Assembly (NCBI GenBank): GCA_032821775.1
Contig: JAVLRN010000011.1
Location: 806,001-870,000 of the forward strand
Direction: 5' to 3'
Source: Sanguinoderma infundibulare
Lineage: Eukaryota > Basidiomycota > Agaricomycetes > Polyporales > Polyporaceae
DNA: 64,000 nucleotides
Positions 21,926 through 33,138 of this stretch are shown here, one piece after another; positions within the stretch are counted from its first letter, which is position 1; each line of letters opens with the position of its first letter. The notes below the pieces were generated by a model that saw only the letters and a program-made list of their open reading frames with translations, was not told the origin of the DNA and did no database searches. A program made the position numbers and the translations under genes.

Positions 21926-24711
21926 ATGCACCGAGCTGTGGCTAGCGTGAGGGCTCGTGGCGCCCTGCGACGTCTGAGCTCGTCGACATCCTCGTCCTCG
22001 TCTGCCACCCCTCTGACGCGCTCGGAAGTCGCGGGACCCACGGACACGCCGCTCGTCGAGAAGACGCTGCCGGCGTACTTTCGCGACGACGTCCTGCGCG
22101 TGCACGGCTCGCGCCCGGCATTGGTCGCGCGCCAGGAGAAGCCGCGGCCGTTCGGGGGCCCGCGTGGACGGAACCTCGATTCGGCGCCGCAACACCTCGC
22201 CTGGGACTTTGGGGAGTTCGATCGGCACATACAGGCCCTGGCGCGGGGGCTGCTGGGCATGGGCGTGAAGAAGAGCGATAGAGTCGGGGTGATCATGGGG
22301 AATAACAGGTGCGTGGTGGATCTCGGGTCGCTGCGGAGAGGTCGGGGGGCCTGAGGAACTGGATGTTATTGAACTGGGCGTGGGTGTGTGTGGTGGAACA
22401 GTGTGTATGCGTGTTTGCAGTGGGCGTGCGCGAGCATTGGTGCAATTCTGGTGACGCTCAACCCTGCGTACCGTCTGCCTGAGTTGGTGAGTGTCCGATT
22501 CGGCTGTTTGTGAGGAATGTCAATGGGGGATATGAGCCCATCGCGTCAGTGTGTTCGCGTGGAGCCTTTGTTATGCTTCCCGCCTCCTGTTCACACCCTC
22601 CCTTATTCCTGCGCCCGTGGCTGCTGAAGTCGATGCTAATGACACCCACCATCCCCACAGGTCAAAACCCTCAGCCTTGTGGGCGTGGCCCACCTTTTCG
22701 TCGTCCCGCACATCCGCACGTCCGCGTACGTCCGCATGCTCCGCGACGCGTTCCCCGCGCTCGCCAACTCGGCCCCGGGCGACATCCAGGAGGCCGCGCT
22801 CCCCGACCTGAAGAACCTCGTCGTCGTCGACAACACCGGCGACTTCACGCGCTTCCGGCAGGAGATCGCAGATGTACGGCCCGCGATCGACTTCCGCGAG
22901 GTGCTTGTCTGGCGAGAAGACGGCGCAGAGAAGAGGAGGGTCGAGGAGCTCACTGCGGGGCTGCATCGGGAGGAGGTTGTCAACATGCAGTTCACGAGGT
23001 GAGAACGTTTGCTTTCCGTGATCGTTGGACGGAATATTGACGGTGGAAACCCAGTGGGACCACGGGCGCGCCGAAAGCGGTATCGCTGTCGCACCGAAAC
23101 CTGTTGAACAATGGTCTGGCCATTGGCCATTGTATGCGTCTGACGGAGAAGGATGTTGTTTGTACGTGACTCTCACGTCTTCAATTCAGAAGAGCGCTCA
23201 TGATTTCACTGTACAGGCAACGCTCCGCCGCTCTTCCATTGCTTTGATAAGCCTTCCTTGCATCACTTCTCGATATGGGGCACCAAGGCTGACTTTGCGT
23301 ATACGCCTCGTCCTAGGCAACCTCGCAGCATGGTCGCACGGCGCGTGTATCGTATACCCTTCTGAGATCTTCGACCCGCCCTCGATCGTCGACGCCGTGA
23401 CCCAGGAGCGATGCACAGCCTTACACGGGGTCCCGACGCATTTCCTCGGGGTCCTCGCGGAGGTGCAGCGGAGAAGAGACGAAGGCCAGACGGTCGACGT
23501 TCGAAACCTTCGGTGGGTCGAGATTGAATGCGCTGTGTAACTCCACCGTAGCTGAGCGTGCGTTTGTAGGACGGGCATTGCAGCTGGCTCTCCGGTGCCC
23601 ACGGAGCTCATGAAGCAGCTCATCCAGAAGCTCAACTTGACGGAGCTGACGGTGGCTTACGGCATGAGTACGTTACGTTCTTTCATGCATGGTGTAAACT
23701 TGGCGCTAACTCGGCGCCGGCGCTCACAGCGGAGACAAGGTGTGGACCGTGCTTGCAACAGCTTCTGCCAATCCCGTTCATCTGTGCTGCAGCCCAGTGA
23801 CTTTTCAGAGCGTCACGGACGACCCTGTGATCAAGCGTATCGAGACCGTGGGTAGGGTCCTGCCACACGTGAGGGCGAAGCTGGTCGACCGGGAGGGGCA
23901 GGTGGTGCCGGTTGGCAAGCCTGGGGAGCTCCTAACGTCTGGGTACCCGCTGCAGAAGGGGTATTGGAAGGACGAGGAACAGACGGAGCGGGTGATGAAG
24001 CGCGACGCGGAGGGCACGCTGTGGATGCACACGGGGGACGAGGGCATCATGGATGCGGACGGCTATCTTCGAAGTGCGTTTTTCTTTTCTTCGAGAACTC
24101 GCGGTGCCGAGATGGAAAATTGACTGACGTGTGGTGGGGGGTGACAGTCGTTGGCAGGATCAAGGACATCATCATTCGAGGGGGCGAAGTACGTACTGGC
24201 ACTCTGAGCTGAGGAGGTGGAGAGGCTAACCGCGATCGGTGCCAGAACCTGTTCCCAGTCCAGATCGAGAACGTGCTGACGGCTCACCCTGAAATCCGCG
24301 AGGCGGCGGTAGTCGCTGTGGCTGACGGGAAGTATGGCGAGGTCGTGGGTGCGTGGATCGTGCGGGAAGGACAGTCGAGCGTCTCGAGGGAGCAGGTGAG
24401 GCGTGTCGTGGCGGAAGGCATGAACCCACAGGTGCGTCATACAGACCATACAGTCAGTAGCCGCTGTCTGTGGCTGACGATGGGTGCCTCGTACATCTCC
24501 CCTGACTGGCGGCATTTCTGGCGCAACGTCCTTGGCGTGCCTCTGTCGTCATCAGAACGCGCCGGCCTGGGTGTGGTTCGTGGGCGAAGACGGGACGGCC
24601 GATGAGCTGCCGAAGACGGCGAGCGGAAAGGTGCAGAAGCACGTCCTGCGGGATTGGTCGAAAGAGCTTGCGAAGAAGGGCGTTGGAGCAGTCGGGCGAG
24701 CCTCGTCGTGA
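21926..24711 (+). CDS. Medium-chain acyl-CoA synthetase-like, AMP-forming (ACSF2 type), probably mitochondrial
   Basis: This enzyme activates a fatty acid to acyl-CoA through an acyl-adenylate. Twelve exons (21926-22308, 22402-22486, 22661-22998, 23055-23161, 23217-23246, 23305-23512, 23570-23667, 23730-23739, 23793-24073, 24148-24188, 24246-24431, 24556-24711) give 640 residues. The N-terminus is Arg/Ser/Ala-rich ([20 protein letters not shown]), like a mitochondrial presequence. Adenylate-forming motifs are complete: [45 protein letters not shown] and a C-terminal [14 protein letters not shown]. Exon 8 is only 10 nt and supplies most of TET. The join HCF to GLVLGNLA fits the family only if an intron running from ATAAG to AC (23247-23304) is removed. 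All other introns are GT-AG. The exact chain-length preference is unknown. Confidence 0.92.
23247..23304 (+). other. Apparent AT-AC intron in the acyl-CoA synthetase gene
   Basis: The exon before ends in CATTGCTTTG and the exon after begins GCCTCGTC. Only removal of these 58 bases restores the family sequence PPLFHCFGLVLGNLA in frame. The removed piece starts ATAAGCC and ends GTATAC. It carries a CTGAC branch-site-like motif at 23289-23293. No GT-AG pair in this stretch gives the needed frame. It resembles U2-type AT-AC introns rather than U12-type ones, because it lacks the ATATCC donor. Confidence 0.72.
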
Positions 24712-25318
24712 GGTCGGTAGTTGAGACGAGGAAACATGGCGCGGATCTACACCGAGTTAGACTTGCCTCGGAGGACTTGGAATATCTGCTGAGGAGGAGC
24801 TTGTATCTATAGCGCGTATACCACTCTTCGACAGTGTCGTCGGAGGTTCGGTGCAGAGGTGTGGTCCAGTCGGAGATACTTTGGGGTGAGTGCGACGGCG
24901 CAGACGGCCATCTGTGGCCCTGATCTTCTTTGGCGGGAAACGGGGTGCTGATAACAGGCCGATGACGCACTTGCACTCCATCCAACCAGCCAAAACGAGC
25001 CAAAAACTCGTGGCCTTCGCCCGAAAGGGAAGGAACACGTCTGTCACAAGTCACGAGCCTGTCGCACGCACGCCGGATTTGGGCAAAAGGCGGGCGCCTG
25101 GGGTCTGATGATGTCACGGGCCGGGGGAAGAGCAGAGACGGGGCGAGGACAGGACAAGACGGCTCGGATTATCGAAATATTCTTTTCGCTTCATCCAATG
25201 GCGCCCCTTCACAGGCTACGATAAAGATCAGCGACGGACGCCAGCCAACTCACTCTCCAACCCCCATCGTCCCCACCGTCGCCCAACCCAGCACACGCCA
25301 TCCCGCTCGCCGCCCAGC
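24712..25318. other. Intergenic, promoter of the dehydrogenase gene
   Basis: This 607-bp gap lies between two plus-strand genes. A C-rich leader immediately precedes the start codon at 25319. There is no coding content. Confidence 0.4.
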
Positions 25319-26860
25319 ATGCCCGAAGGAACGATGAAGGCGCTCTACTACAGTGCGGTATGCTGCATTCCCTCTCCTATCCGCTCCCACGTGCTCCCCC
25401 TGACACGCAATCCTTAATTGTCCAGCCGCAAAAGTTCGAGACCAAGGAGGTACCCATTCCCAAGTGTGGCGATGACGATCTCCTTCTCAAGGGTACTGTA
25501 CCAGTCTCTCACTCTCATCGCGTCGCATGCACGGACATAAAATCCGCTTACCCACGTTCGCGTACGCATATATGCAGTCTCGCTCTGCGGGATGTGCGGC
25601 ACAGACGCGCACATCCACGACGGAGAGTTCATCGCAAAGTTCCCGGTGCGTGTCCATCGCCGTTTTCAGCATTCATTCCGCGCGATGGGTGCAGTATGGG
25701 TGTGTGCTGCTGCAGCAAGCTCGCTTACGTCCGCGTCCCTGTCCCTGTGCTCCCCTCATAGCTCATCCCAGGCCACGAAGCGATCGGCCGCATTGTGGAG
25801 AAGGGCAAGAACGTAACGGGCTTCGAGATCGGCGACCGCGTCGCCGCAGACGTTGGTATCTCCGTGAGTCCGCTCGCCCCATCTCCGCCGAATAACCTCC
25901 GCCGCCTAATCCTAATGCTCACTCTACTCGCGCACGCAGTGCGACCACTGCTTCTACTGCAGGCGGGGCGAGGCCGTCCTCTGCGAGAACTTCAATGCCC
26001 GCGGGGTCACCCTCGACGGCGGCTTCGCAGAGTACATCGTCTACCCCCAGCGCAAGTGCTACGTGATCAAGAACATCACCGACGAGGAGGCCACCCTCCT
26101 CGAGCCCGCAGCCTGCGCCCTCCACGGCCTTGACAAGCTCAACCCCCCCGTCGGCATCGACGTCCTCCTCCTCGGCGCCGGCCCCACAGGCCTCATCCTC
26201 GCCCAGCTCCTCAAGCTCAACGGCGCCCACCGAGTCGTCCTTGCCGCCAACAAGGGCATCAAGATGGACATCGCCAAGCAGCTCAACGCCGCCGACGAGT
26301 ACATCGAGCTCGACAGGCAGAGCCCCGGCCCGCAGTGGGAGCAGCTGAGGAAGGACAACCCCTACGGTTTTGACGTCGTCGTCGAGGCCACGGGAGTCGA
26401 GAAGCTCGCAAACGAGTCCATCAACTATGTCCGCCGAGGAGGCACGATCATGATCTATGGTGTGTACGAGAACAAGGCGTTGATCCACTGGCCGCCTTCG
26501 AAGATCTTCGGAGATGAGATTCGGGTGCGTACGCATACATTCGCCGTCCTGGAGCAGGGCGTGTGTAGACACGATGTTAAGTCAAGAAACTGACACGGGG
26601 GCCCTGTGCGCAGATCATTGGCTCCTTCTCACAAGCCTACTGCTTCCCCCGCGCGGTTGCCTATCTGGACGGTGGCAAGATTAACTTGAAGGGCATGGTA
26701 CGTCGCGCTTACGTCTTGATTTTAGCTCAATAGCATCCCCGAGGTTTCTCACCCGATCGTGTTCGCGTAGGTGACGGACGTCTTCAAGCTCGAGGACTAC
26801 CAGGGCGCGCTCGACAAGATGAACAGCCGCGGTGCGCTCAAGATCGCGATCAAGCCTTGA
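25319..26860 (+). CDS. Zinc-dependent medium-chain alcohol/polyol dehydrogenase
   Basis: This is an NAD(P)-dependent alcohol dehydrogenase of the zinc MDR superfamily; the sorbitol/arabinitol/threonine dehydrogenase branch fits best. Exons are 25319-25357, 25426-25492, 25578-25645, 25762-25863, 25940-26524, 26614-26697 and 26771-26860, giving 344 residues. Catalytic zinc ligands are the cysteine of [15 protein letters not shown] (about 38) and the histidine of PGHEAIG (about 62). The structural zinc site is the four-cysteine pattern [15 protein letters not shown] (about 93-107). The dinucleotide-binding motif is [16 protein letters not shown]. The large fifth exon holds most of the nucleotide-binding domain. 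All introns are canonical. The substrate cannot be fixed from sequence; D-arabinitol, xylitol or sorbitol are plausible. Confidence 0.92.
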
Positions 26861-27339
26861 GGGCTTGAGAGCGGCCGTGCCTTGAGATTCCACCGTGAAG
26901 GAATATATTCTATTTGTAGTGTACGTTTCTAGGAAAGCACACTGTATCAGTACCCCCCATCCCCACTGTATGGCAATATTGTTTATACCCATTCAAACGG
27001 ATGTTGGAAAGCTCTATGGCGATGGCGATGGCGATTCCGATTATGGTTTGGGTGGGTGGGTGAGCGCTTGAGCATCGACAGTCGACACCGGTTTATGCTG
27101 ATAGATATTAAGAGAAGTCCGTGGCAGTATATGAAGTTACGGCAACCGAGTGCAAATGAATCCAGACAGGCATGGGGTATGTGGTATACAAACAAGAAGG
27201 GCGGTATGAACGTGCGAGGATGGATCGCACCGTGTGGGGATCGCGCCTGGGCCTCCACCAACGATCGGCGAACTTGTGTGAGCTTGAGGCAAACCAAACC
27301 CAAAAGCCGAGGAGATAGCTGGCGACCAGCGTCGATCGC
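26861..27339. other. Convergent intergenic region
   Basis: These 479 bases separate the 3' ends of two convergent genes. A run of GGCGAT-like units lies near 27010-27032. No gene was seen. Confidence 0.4.
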
Positions 27340-29663
27340 CTACGACCACAAGTCGACGAGGATGGTGATGATCCCCAGGACTGCGGGGACCGCCGAATGG
27401 GAAGGAATTCGGATTCGGGCGGGGAAGAAGAAGGATAAGATGATGATCTCTAAGTTAGGCGTACGGGCCGAGGCAGTGAGCGAGGGCACGCACCGATCTC
27501 GACCGCAATGAGCGCGATGACGATCTGCTCGAGGCGCTCCGCGTGGCGGGAGGTGACGGTCTCCTTGAGGAGCTGAAGCATGTCCTGGAGGACCTCGACG
27601 CGGGCGTTGAGGAGGTCGATCCGCTGGGGGATCTCGAGGTAGCTCCGGGCCGCGTCGTAGAGCGGTTGGAGGTCGGGGTATGTCTGCCGGGGTGAGGGGT
27701 GGGAGGACGTCAGCCATACAGAAGCAGACCGACGTTACACGTAAACTGGGCAGATGGGGGGGTACAGGACGATGTCGGCCGTCCGGCAGATGGGACGGGG
27801 CATAGAATGTTGATAGGATGGCGATCGGACGGGCGGGTTGAGTGAAGATGAAGGAAGGGCGAGTTGGGGCGCGCCGCGCCGCATGCGCGAATCAGAACAA
27901 ACGTAGGATAGACGTACCCAGAAGACTTCCTAGAGATCGGGGAGCCGGCGCGTGAGATGTCGCACAGATGGGGAAGTGAAGCAGACGAGTTAGCTGCACG
28001 CACCGGAGAATCGAGCACCGACCCGACGGAGTTGATGTTGGTGCGGAGTAGGAAGAGCTCGCCTATCTTCCTCATGATTTCCTTATGATGCATGTCGATT
28101 TTGCCTGTCGCGCTGATGATCTCAGGGATGTCTTTCGTGTCCTCTATGGTCGCCGATATCAGATTCTCGAACTGGACCGGGCGCTGTCAGGACAGGTCTC
28201 TTGGACGCACAGGCACCGGCGTGGAAAGGGCCCACCAGGGATATCTTTACGGATTGCGCGAGTGCATGCGATAGGGAGAGCTTCGTCCTGACGGAAAGAT
28301 GGGTTAGACATGAGCTTGGATGCGTGACAGGCGGCACTGACATGTAACTTGAACCTTTCCGTAATGTTATCACATCGTTGTATATGCTAAGCGATTGTTC
28401 GAATTCAGTGGGCATGTCGCGCGGGAACAGATCGGGATGGGGACGACTTGCCGACTGTAGCTTGCGTAATAGAAGTTCAGGTCCTCCATCTCGACGTCCT
28501 GCGGCGCTACAGGCATGTTCGCCTCCCTCAAGTTGGACAGTTCAATGACAGGGGCGAGACGTACCCAGCCGCTCAACCTCGAAGCGTTTTCTATTGCAAG
28601 ATGAGCAGGAACGCGTGAGAAGCATACGGCAGAACGCTCACAGTGACGAGAGGAATCTCTTCTCCTGCGCTTCGGTCATACCCCAGATCACGACCGTGCC
28701 GTACTCGAAGATGAATATCTCCGCCTCTGTAGGCGTCTGGGAGAACCTGCTTCGTTTCCTGCCCTTGCCATCCGCTGCCTCAGTAGGCGCCTCGGCTTCG
28801 GCCTGCGCGTGCACATCTTGCTCCGAACCGCCCGGCGCGAGCTCGGGAACGCCAAGAAGGTCCCCTGTTCTGCTTTGGTGATGAGAAGACACAGTCTGGA
28901 AGTGGACACGGGGGTGTGTGCCAGACTGGGCGGAGGGCTGCGCGGAAGGAGGCTCGTAGACGTATGGGGTGTAGATTGCGTCGACGATGATCCGGGGGTT
29001 GGTGTGGTACGAGCCCCGGCGGGCGTTGAAGAACTTCATGAGCTCGGGGAAGCGGTAAGAGCTGTCCAGACCACGATATGAATGCATGAACACTTCCATT
29101 CACAGAGCGCGCAGCCCCTTCGGGCTGAACACGAGTGCGGATACGGTAATACGGTAAAGTATTCGAAGGAGAACGCACCTCGCTGTGGCATATGCGGTGA
29201 CCCTGGGGAGCGACTTCGCCTTCTTCTTGGTGAGGCGAAGTGCATCCCTTCGTGCCGTCCCGGCGGGGATGAGGTCGATCTGGTTGTATACCTGTGTCGT
29301 AAGAAGACAACCGCGCGGGGAGGAAGACCGGGCACGCGGTCAGAGTCGAGGCTGAGTGCACGCATAGAGGGGAAAGACGCGACGTACCTCAGCGTCGTCC
29401 GGTTCCTCTTCCTCGTCAGCCTCCTCGTCCTCGCTGTCGGCGAGGGTTCCGGAACCCTCGCCAGTCTCGTCCGCCCTGCTGGTTGGGGGCGCTGATGGTG
29501 GAGGAACCTTGCCTTTTTCGAGGACGGGTTCGGCGTGCTCTGGGAGGACTTTGAGCTTCCCGGCAACCTTCGTGGACCGGTTGGCGCCGCGTGCCTTGGC
29601 CTCGCCGGAGCTGGGACCTGCGAGTGCTGCGGGCACCTTTGGATTGGACTGGCTTGATGACAT
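27340..29663 (-). CDS. RMD1: RMD1/SIF2 family (DUF155) membrane protein
   Basis: This is a fungal relative of yeast Rmd1/Rmd8 and human RMND1, membrane-anchored proteins; RMND1 supports mitochondrial translation. Eleven exons on the minus strand (29663-29388, 29291-29179, 29061-28642, 28590-28565, 28506-28452, 28386-28342, 28287-28236, 28171-28004, 27929-27918, 27683-27494, 27380-27340) give 465 residues. The N-terminus is polar and acidic (up to about 92). The DUF155 core runs from ELMKFFNARRG through EIFIFEYGTVVIWGMTEAQE, EMEDLNFYYASYSR, IYNDVITL, LSLSHALAQSVKIS and TKDIPEIISATG. A C-terminal helix, QIVIALIAVEIVLGIITILVDLW, is the membrane anchor. Exon 9 is 12 nt (EVFW). Intron 5 (28387-28451) begins GCAAGT and ends TTAG, a GC-AG intron. 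It is divergent from the DNAJC11 gene. Confidence 0.9.
29439..29462. repeat. 24-bp perfect palindrome inside RMD1 exon 1
   Basis: The two 12-base halves are exact reverse complements meeting at 29450/29451. It lies in sequence coding for a Gly/Ser/Glu-rich acidic stretch. Such length is unexpected by chance at one place, but codon repetition in low-complexity coding sequence can generate it. Confidence 0.7.
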
Positions 29664-30045
29664 GGATGGTTCGCTGACGAGAGATGGCAGCTGGGCGTGG
29701 AGAGCAGAGGAGAGCGCGGTGGCGGACGGAGAGAGGCTCCCAAGGCACCGCGTCCCGGTGGCCCGGTGGCCCGGCCATGCTTGGCGTTTATGCGCTTACT
29801 TATCCGCCGTGTAGTCCAAATATAGTCTGTTATTATGCAGTCTATAAGGAAGTTAATAAACCCGAGGTATGCGACTCTATTACGTCTTAACGCCTGCTGG
29901 CCGCCCAGGCCGAGAGCGAGAGGTAAGGTTAGGTTTGGGAGTCGTCCTCCTCCTCTCTTCTCGCTTCCTTCTCTCACGACCCCGCCTTTGGATGCACAAT
30001 ACCTAAACCCAGGCTCGCAGGGCGCGGAGGTCTCTTCGGTGGCAG
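29664..30045. promoter_or_regulatory. Divergent promoter between RMD1 and the DNAJC11-like gene
   Basis: These 382 bases separate divergent start codons of two genes with mitochondrial links. A GC-poor stretch at about 29815-29885 interrupts the otherwise GC-rich sequence and may hold core promoter elements. No specific motif was identified. Confidence 0.4.
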
Positions 30046-33000
30046 ATGCCAGGCAACGCGGATGGCCCATTGGGTGTGCGCACACCACCCGACGACAGGG
30101 AATATTTCTAGTAAATACGTTGTCCGTTGGCGCAACGCCCTCACTGACGTTTCGGGACAGTTCTGTCCTCAACCTTCCCAAGACTGCGTCCGACCAGGAG
30201 ATTCGCGAACGCTATCGGCAGCTATCGATTGTCTTCCATCCGGACAAGCAGGTTGCCGAAGCCCGCAAGGAAGCAGCCACGCAGCGTTTCCTTGAGGTGC
30301 AGAAGGCGTATGAAGGTGCGTGCCCACTTTGTACCCGCATCCGCTTCTGCGTTCTCATCTGCATCCCGCGCTGTAGTCCTGTCCGACCCAGTCACTCGGT
30401 GCGTTCATTGTCTTCGAATCCCTTCCTCTCCCCGGCTCGTTCTCATGCCCCATCCAGCCGTGCATATGACATTCTAGGTCTGGCTTCCCTGCCGCGCTGC
30501 ATTCGTACTTAGACAGGCTCATGCTCTGTCATCACAGGTCCAGAAGGCCTCCAGCTCCTCCAGTCTGCCGAATTCAAACACGTCGCGGAAGAAGAAGTAG
30601 GCTCACACGTCTTTCTGTCCTCTACCGTGGCCCTTGACGTAAACGTCTTCGGCGACAGTTTGAGGAAGAGCTGCGCCGTCAGCAGCGCGAACTCGACCGC
30701 CTACGCGTCGAACACGCCCTTCATCCCAAGGGTAACGTAACGATCGGGTTCGACCTATCGTCCCTTTTCGACGATGAGTACGAGAATGGGGACGGCGCGC
30801 CGGTGTCCCCGTGGCAGAACTTTCGCCTCGCACTCGGTGACGTTAGGAAGAACAAGTTCGCCCTGCGGCACCGGGTCCAGGCAAGTCTCGTGAATGCCCG
30901 CAGTTCATTCGAGAGCTCTGATCTTCAACGTGTAGACAGAAATCAACAAGAAGACATGGCTGGTGCTGGCTAATCGCGTCACTCTCGGAGCGGGATCCGG
31001 CAACAGGCCGTACATTGGTTCGGCCATGATGGGAACCGTACGACATCAGTTTTCTCCTCGTCTCAACTTCGAGGTTCGCAACCTTTCCTTCATCTTATAC
31101 TGTCCTTCATCTTGTAATTAACCCCGTTTACCTTCTGAAAACATATCAGGCTACCACAAGCCTTCTCAGTGTGTCCGGGCTCATTCTGAAGGGCACCTGT
31201 CGAACAGACGACTACGTTGTCGCGTGCCAAACTGAGCTGACCCCTGCCTTAGTCTTTCAGCCTTTCGCCTCAAGGGAAAACAGACCTTTGCTCCTGCCAC
31301 CTCTGACTGTATCGATATTCCGGCGCCTTTTCCCGAAATCCCCCACGCAGGGTATGCTGGAAGTTTCCATCACACCTTCAGGCCCAAGAATCTCGGTCGG
31401 TGTAACGTCTTCGGCATTCCACGACAGCTCGCCTGATCGAGCAACGGACGATGAGCCGCCGAATACGGAGTCCCCATTCCGCGCACCGTCCTCATCCGGC
31501 CTCGCGCTGTATTCTAGCGAGTGGCAGATTGGAATCGACCTCGCAGGTCTAGGCACTGGTCTGAACAGTCGTTATGTCGTGACCTTTCTAGAGCTTGGCG
31601 TGACGTTCCATACAGTCGTCCGTCTCGGCCTTGCTGGCCTCACGTGGTTAGTTGGCGGCGAGTGGCGCAGTAACAACGCCACCATGGGTGCCAACGTCAG
31701 TGTCAACCTTGACGGTGTTGTGCTTCGTATGGAGTTCGTGCCTATTCGCTCTGCCTCAGTGCCGGTATTACGCTAACGGGCCGACAGCGCGACATGGTAC
31801 GGCCAGACACTCTCCGTACCCGTCATTCTCTCACACGAACACAATGAGAACCTCGGCTTTTGGACAGCTGTATTGCCATCCACCGCATTAGCTTTGGTTT
31901 ATTACTTCAGGCTTCGACCGCGCAGCCGGAAGCAGAGGATAATGTTCGTACTACTTGACGCTTCTCGCATTCTTCCGTAACTCTCATGCTTTTTCTAGGT
32001 ATCTGCAACGAGCGCGGCGTCAGCTGCGTGAAGAGAAATCGGACCTGCTCCGACAATGGCAAGAAACATTATCCCTTCTGCAAGACACGGCCATCAGACA
32101 CATGCGCGCCGAAGAGACATGTGACGGTATGTTTTATGTTATGTTTTGGGAGGAGTTGGTTTTTAACCCCCGCTGCATTGGTCTCACAGGCTTAGTCATT
32201 CTCGAAGCGCAGTATGGTCCGTCTGAGCGGGACGAGGGCACCGAAGGTCTCAACGTGGACGTAACCGTCCCTGTACAAGCTTTGGTAAATTCCAGCCAGC
32301 TTTATGTCCCAGGAAAACGCAGCAAGGTGAGTCACTTGGAGCTCTGATTTCTGTTTTCCACGTCCGGTGCGGACCATCCCGTTCTTGGTGTAGTGTCCTC
32401 GATAAGGCTGCTGTTGTTTTTAGAGTAGCCTGATGTCAGGACACTCGGATGCTTTTAGTTGACGACTTGGCCAAAGCATCGGGACGCGGCCGCCGTCGAG
32501 CAAAGTTTTTTGCTGTGTGTTAGCTTGCCATCTGTCACGCTGCGTGTCGTTAAAAGCCGAGCAATGCATACGTGCCCTGAGTCCGCGTTCCCGCGCGTTT
32601 GTTTTTGCTTACTGAGCGGTTTTATGCAACCGAGTAAGAGAACGGTCGGGACCCACTACTTTACGACCACAGCACCGTCGACGGAGTGTGTACGTGGGTA
32701 ACCGCGGCAGCGCCGATATCTTGCCGTTGTGTTGAGCAGCTTCTCATCATTCGAACCCGCTGCAGCCGCATGTGCTTCTTGCTAATGCTTTTTTGTTTCC
32801 TTTCGCGATTAGGCCGGCATTCCAGGATTCTACGACCCTGTCGCGGGGGTTCGGAAGGCGTTGCGCGTACGGTACAAATTCCGCGGCCGCATGCACTATG
32901 CAGAAATTCCCGATTATATGCCGGTCGTGATTCCCCTGAAAGGTACGCCGCGCTTCTCGCTTCAGACAATCCCACCGTCCGCGTGGTGGCCGAGACGGTC

Positions 33001-33138
33001 GATCGAAGCGAGCTTTTCGCAGCACTCAGTCCGTGGCGGAGGACACGTTGGCAGGGCCCGATCGTTGGGCATTGCGGGGCGAGCCTATTTCTGGATGTTG
33101 ATTTGCTTTTATCTTTCGTAGATCACTTGGTCGAATGA
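30046..33138 (+). CDS. DNAJC11: DnaJ homolog, subfamily C member 11-like
   Basis: This J-domain protein matches animal DNAJC11, which is tied to the mitochondrial MIB/MICOS complex and cristae shape. Exons are 30046-30110, 30161-30315, 30377-30398, 30458-30477, 30538-30596, 30659-30880, 30936-31073, 31150-31733, 31788-31943, 31999-32126, 32190-32326, 32813-32942 and 33122-33138, giving 610 residues. The J domain starts YSVLNLPKTASDQEIRERY and has the HPDKQ loop (about 55-59) and VLSDPVTRRAYD. A beta-rich middle follows, then a basic helix (YLQRARRQLREEK), and the C-terminal domain with EAQYG, VDVTVPVQALV and AGIPGFYDPV. Intron 11 (486 nt) is far longer than the rest. Intron 6 begins GCAAGT, although a GT donor 9 bases downstream would also keep frame. 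Two introns use GTTCGT donors. Confidence 0.92.

Noticed and set aside
23305..23330. GT-AG alternative for the acyl-CoA synthetase intron, using the GT at 23299-23300 and the AG at 23315-23316
   Set aside because: It would be only about 18 nt, too short for a spliceosomal intron, and it would delete the conserved GLVLG segment.
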